Below are positions 62,301 to 64,000 of a stretch of 64,000 nucleotides of DNA, one piece after another. Made by a program: the position numbers and the translations under genes. The notes under the pieces are model-generated. The model saw nothing but the letters and a program-made list of their open reading frames with translations. It was not told where the DNA came from and did no database searches. Where the stretch lies: positions 81,465,721-81,529,720 of the forward strand of contig NC_134643.1 in NCBI RefSeq assembly GCF_030463565.1, in the 5' to 3' direction. The DNA is from Pelecanus crispus. Lineage: Eukaryota; Chordata; Aves; Pelecaniformes; Pelecanidae. Position 1 is the stretch's first letter; each line of letters begins with the position of its first letter.

Positions 62301-64000
62301 TCCTGACAGAGGAAGGAGAACAACAGTGTCATTAGTTCTTCCTTTCCTTCCCCCCAAAACTAATCTATGGTCATATCTGGTTTTCTGCTTGATCCCCCTC
62401 ATTCCTGTTTCTTCTCTTCCAACAGACTTTCCTAAGCAGAGTACCAAGCTTATCATATCATCATCCATGATGCCATTCTAACTTTCTATATGTTAAATGG
62501 CCTAGAAGTTGAAGGAAGGCAGAGCGAGCTTGTCGCTATTCTCACAGCACAGTTATAGGGACGTAGTGGAGAGGAGGTAACACAGGAGATCCAAACACTG
62601 AAGTGAACATCAGATCTGGATTACAGTTATTCCTTGCCAAAACGGGGAAACCAGACCTGAGGTCTGGTTTCATTAAATCTCCCTTCTGGTATAGCCACAG
62701 CAAATAAGCATACTATGGCAATAGGTTACCCCCTGCCCTGAACTGATTTTGTCTTCCTTCCAAACTGTAGCTCCCTACTGTAGCTTTGTTAGATTAATAG
62801 TCATAGTGGGGAAGAATAAGACAGTAGGGCTCTATAAATATGTAAGTGATGATGATTCCTTTTATGTTGTCCTTTAAGAAAAGTTACAGAGGGCCACACG
62901 TGTACTATTGAAAGTATCAGCTTGGTTAAGCACAATCTAAACTTAGTGCAACACTTTCCAACAGAGTCTAAAAATAGGAACACCAAGATTTTATGGAAAT
63001 ACACGAGGAGAGGCTAACACAGTGTTTTGGGAAATAAGACACAGCAACTTGACATAATTCTGAAATAAATAAATATAGCTTCAGTGATTTATCTCCCTAC
63101 AGAAAGCAAAGTTGGTAGTGTAAGGAAACACTCAGCCCCCCTCCCACGTGGGGTTGCATGTTACAATGCGCTTGCTGTGACAGCCAGTGCCCGCTTTCCC
63201 CTGTGACCAGCAAGATGTTCAGCGTTCATATACTTGGGGAACAGAATTCTTTCCAGTAAAATGTGACTGAGGCTCTCGGTTTGTTAGGACTGAGCTCAAG
63301 TTGAGGACTGCATAACAAAGTAAAGCAAAACCTTCAAAAAGAAAGGAGAACAAAAAACTATTGCAGGGGTGTGGGGGGGTAGGGGGTAAGAAGTGTCAGC
63401 TTCAAGAAAGCCTGAGCATAAAGAACCGTACCTCCTATACATATACTTTCTCATGCACATAGCCCCACACACCTTCTTACAGGCGTATCTGTTTCCTCTG
63501 AAAGACACGTTCCTCAAATTTTATCCCAGCTATTGTGAACAGCGAGCACGAGAAAACACGAAAAGAGAGGTATTTCCAGCATGTCTTATAAATCAAAGAA
63601 GTCCACTGTCACTCAACGCTTAAAAAGATTTCTTTTCCAGGGCACTTGCTGGGAGTTCTGTCACACGAGTTTACAAATAGGTGCCTTGTTTCACACCTTC
63701 ACATGGAGGTAATTTCAGTTTTGCCCCTTTGATTACAGTTTACAGTGGAAATTAGTCCTTCAGTCAGGGGCTAGCGGCTTCAAAACTTCCTGACTTACAC
63801 ATATGGTAAATTCCTGTTTTCTAGCCATGTGGCAATATGAAATATGTTATGTGAATTCAGCCAGGCAGAAACACTGTGAATTTTTTTAGCATGTTTTCAG
63901 GTTAGTCTGTTTGCTCCTCTCAGAAAGACTTTGCTTCCCAACCAGTACTTGGATTACTTTGCCTAAAAAACATGCAGGTACTAAGACCGTGCTTTTTTCT
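56360..64000. other. region upstream of CDPF1, no gene supported
   Basis: 7.6 kb of moderately AT-rich sequence. It probably contains intron and perhaps an untranslated exon of CDPF1, since a perfect minus-strand donor AAG|GTAAGT lies at 61380. There is also a plus-strand splice-bounded 52-base segment at 58206-58257. There is no CpG island and no reliable coding exon on either strand. TTC38, the next gene expected by synteny, was not seen. Confidence 0.6.
58206..58257 (+). other. splice-bounded 52-base segment (possible non-coding exon)
   Basis: A near-ideal acceptor (long T tract, CTCTTGTTTCAG) is followed after 52 bases by CAAG|GTAAGA. The segment has no useful open frame. It is on the strand opposite to CDPF1, so if real it would belong to an antisense non-coding transcript. 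Confidence 0.2.

Noticed and set aside
62118-62468. 116-codon minus-strand frame near the right end
   Set aside because: No splice signals, no recognisable domain, and composition like the surrounding non-coding DNA.

Overview
This is an animal nuclear DNA window, almost certainly from a bird. It is AT-rich with sparse, small exons separated by kilobase introns, consensus GT-AG splice sites, one strong CpG island, and almost no recognisable young interspersed repeats. Two protein-coding genes are firmly identified by reading and splicing exons by eye. They lie tail to tail, in the PPARA then CDPF1 order known from human chromosome 22q13.

PPARA (plus strand): a CpG-island promoter covers about 1190-2500, with a CCAAT box, an ETS site and G-runs. 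A roughly 23 kb 5' intron region follows, in which two splice-bounded segments (4875-5001 and 11001-11065) are candidate untranslated exons. Six coding exons (25283-25490, 28160-28320, 29691-29829, 32368-32570, 35516-35963, 36290-36537) join without a frame break into 1407 nt, or 468 residues. This is the usual PPAR-alpha length. The receptor has an intact DNA-binding domain with the PPAR-specific three-residue D-box, and all four key ligand-contact residues are present (S280, Y314, H440, Y464). A long 3' UTR probably runs to about 44.0 kb.

CDPF1 (minus strand): three coding exons (56348-56236, 53982-53871, 47883-47734) join into a 124-residue cysteine-rich protein with the DPF motif. No CpG island is present between its start codon and the window end, so its promoter probably lies to the right of this window.

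The most unusual structure is a cluster of related segments at 47586-49326, around the last CDPF1 exon: two inverted pairs and one direct pair, each diverged by roughly 10-20%. One inverted pair brackets the terminal exon, and both of its arms can be translated into similar peptides. I cannot assign it to a known repeat family. Other points of interest are conserved splice logic giving truncated PPAR-alpha, a competing splice donor at 29834, a CpG-rich patch inside the PPARA 3' UTR, a perfect 30 bp purine-pyrimidine alternation, and a G-quadruplex-prone promoter run.

The rest of the sequence (introns and 56.4-64.0 kb) holds no gene I can support.
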